DNA of 6,227 nucleotides from Paraktedonobacter sp039923935 (GTDB lineage Bacteria; Chloroflexota; Ktedonobacteria; Ktedonobacterales; Ktedonobacteraceae). The number at the start of each line of letters is the position of its first letter. The stretch's first letter is position 1. Under the pieces are notes generated by a model that searched no databases, was not told where the DNA came from, and worked only from the letters and a program-made list of their open reading frames with translations. This document shows positions 5,615-6,227 of the stretch, in pieces. Made by a program: the position numbers and the translations under genes. The stretch spans positions 1 through 6,227 of the forward strand of contig JBDTBU010000078.1 in the NCBI GenBank assembly GCA_039923935.1. The letters are read 5' to 3'.

Positions 5615-6227
5615 GCACAGATGAACAACTTTCACGCGCTTCTCACCTGACTATCCAGGAATTGCCGGACGTGGTACGGGCAATCTTTGTCCGTTCCCAC
5701 CAACAGCCACTACCAGAGACGAGCCAGCCCTGGGGAGTTTTTGTGCGCTATCTGCGGCGCAAGCCAGAACGTGGCCTAGCCGTTATCTTCGATGCCAGTG
5801 AGATCCGCCCTCGGCAGCAACGCGCCTCTGCTGTGCACCGGACGGTCAGCCTGACGCTGGATGAATCGGCGCTGGCAGGTTCAGCGATCCGCATCACATC
5901 TAAGCAGGCTAGCAACGCTGTCCTGACGATCCAGCCCACAGGTATTGTGCAAGCGATGGAGCTTGGACTGACGCTTCAGGCTTTTCCGACTGATAGCGGT
6001 CTGCCACAACTGGCGGCCAGTTGCGAAACATCCGCTACAAGCGAGCTTTTTGCCCGCTTGCAAGAGGCCGCACGTCTGCTTCTAGCCAATGACGACTGGC
6101 AACTGCGTAGCGCTCAGGCCGTGCCTATCCGCTATAAACCGGCCAGCCGTTGTGTGATCCGCTACGATCTGGCGCTGCAACACACAGACGGCCAGCAGCG
6201 CACGCTCAGTATCTTCGGCAAAGTCTA
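5611..6227 (+). CDS. APH-like phosphotransferase/kinase, N-terminal part, runs off the window
   Basis: The ATG at 5611 overlaps the previous stop (ATGA, 5611-5614), a sign of translational coupling; AAGGA at 5596-5600 may serve as ribosome site. The frame stays open for 205 codons to the window end, so the 3' part is missing. Residues 1 to about 165 hold no motif I can name firmly; the stretch FPTDSGLPQLAA (about 126-137) resembles a pattern seen ahead of the kinase lobe in aminoglycoside-phosphotransferase-like proteins. Residues 173-205 carry the recognisable N-lobe: IRYKPASRCVIRYDL, a variable turn, and SIFGKV. K204 is the likely ATP-binding lysine of strand 3. The catalytic HxDxxxxN and DxD regions would lie outside the window, so activity cannot be judged. 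Likely role: phosphorylation of a small molecule (sugar, aminocyclitol or similar) in the same pathway as the two ATP-grasp proteins. A resistance role is not implied. Confidence 0.7.
   Translation, partial: MSTDEQLSRASHLTIQELPDVVRAIFVRSHQQPLPETSQPWGVFVRYLRRKPERGLAVIFDASEIRPRQQRASAVHRTVSLTLDESALAGSAIRITSKQASNAVLTIQPTGIVQAMELGLTLQAFPTDSGLPQLAASCETSATSELFARLQEAARLLLANDDWQLRSAQAVPIRYKPASRCVIRYDLALQHTDGQQRTLSIFGKV

Noticed and set aside
5611..6227. Calling the last gene an aminoglycoside resistance gene
   Set aside because: Only the N-lobe is visible, and this superfamily has many non-resistance kinases; the operon context points to metabolism.

Overview
The window is protein-coding bacterial DNA with a GC content slightly above half (judged by eye) and all genes on the + strand. 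It holds two gene groups separated by a 298-bp intergenic region. No rRNA, tRNA, CRISPR array, insertion sequence or phage gene is visible. The motif style of the proteins (a GTDGKTT P-loop and EDPR box in MurE, an enlarged MraY, paired ATP-grasp proteins with an APH-like kinase) and the base composition would fit Chloroflexota, perhaps Ktedonobacteria. That assignment is inferred from general familiarity, not from a database comparison.

Region 1 (1-3482) is peptidoglycan precursor synthesis. It starts inside murE, the Mur ligase that adds the third amino acid to UDP-MurNAc-dipeptide; its N-terminus lies outside the window. After 95 bp comes a mraY-type gene for the membrane transferase that makes lipid I. 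murF, which acts between these two steps, is not between them as it is in the classical dcw order. The MraY is about twice the usual size: a recognisable ten-helix core with its Asp and His motifs, a predicted eleventh helix, and a soluble tail of about 220 residues, part of which looks TPR-like.

Region 2 (3483-3780) is non-coding. It contains a stem-loop with 15-bp perfect arms just after mraY (likely terminator), an AT-rich stretch with an exact TATAAT and an inverted repeat around it, and a leader-like segment with a long-range inverted repeat and an extended -10-like site.

Region 3 (3781-6227) is a tight gene set that continues past the right edge: two diverged tandem ATP-grasp proteins, then the N-terminal part of a protein with the N-lobe signature of the aminoglycoside-phosphotransferase-like kinases. 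The second and third genes overlap by ATGA. The ATP-grasp proteins fit the RimK-like fold, but their C-terminal metal-binding motif (DINxFPxFxxVP) and shortened middle loop recall inositol-trisphosphate 5/6-kinases (ITPK). The set may therefore phosphorylate or ligate a small molecule not yet identified. This is the part of the window with the best chance of being an undescribed pathway.
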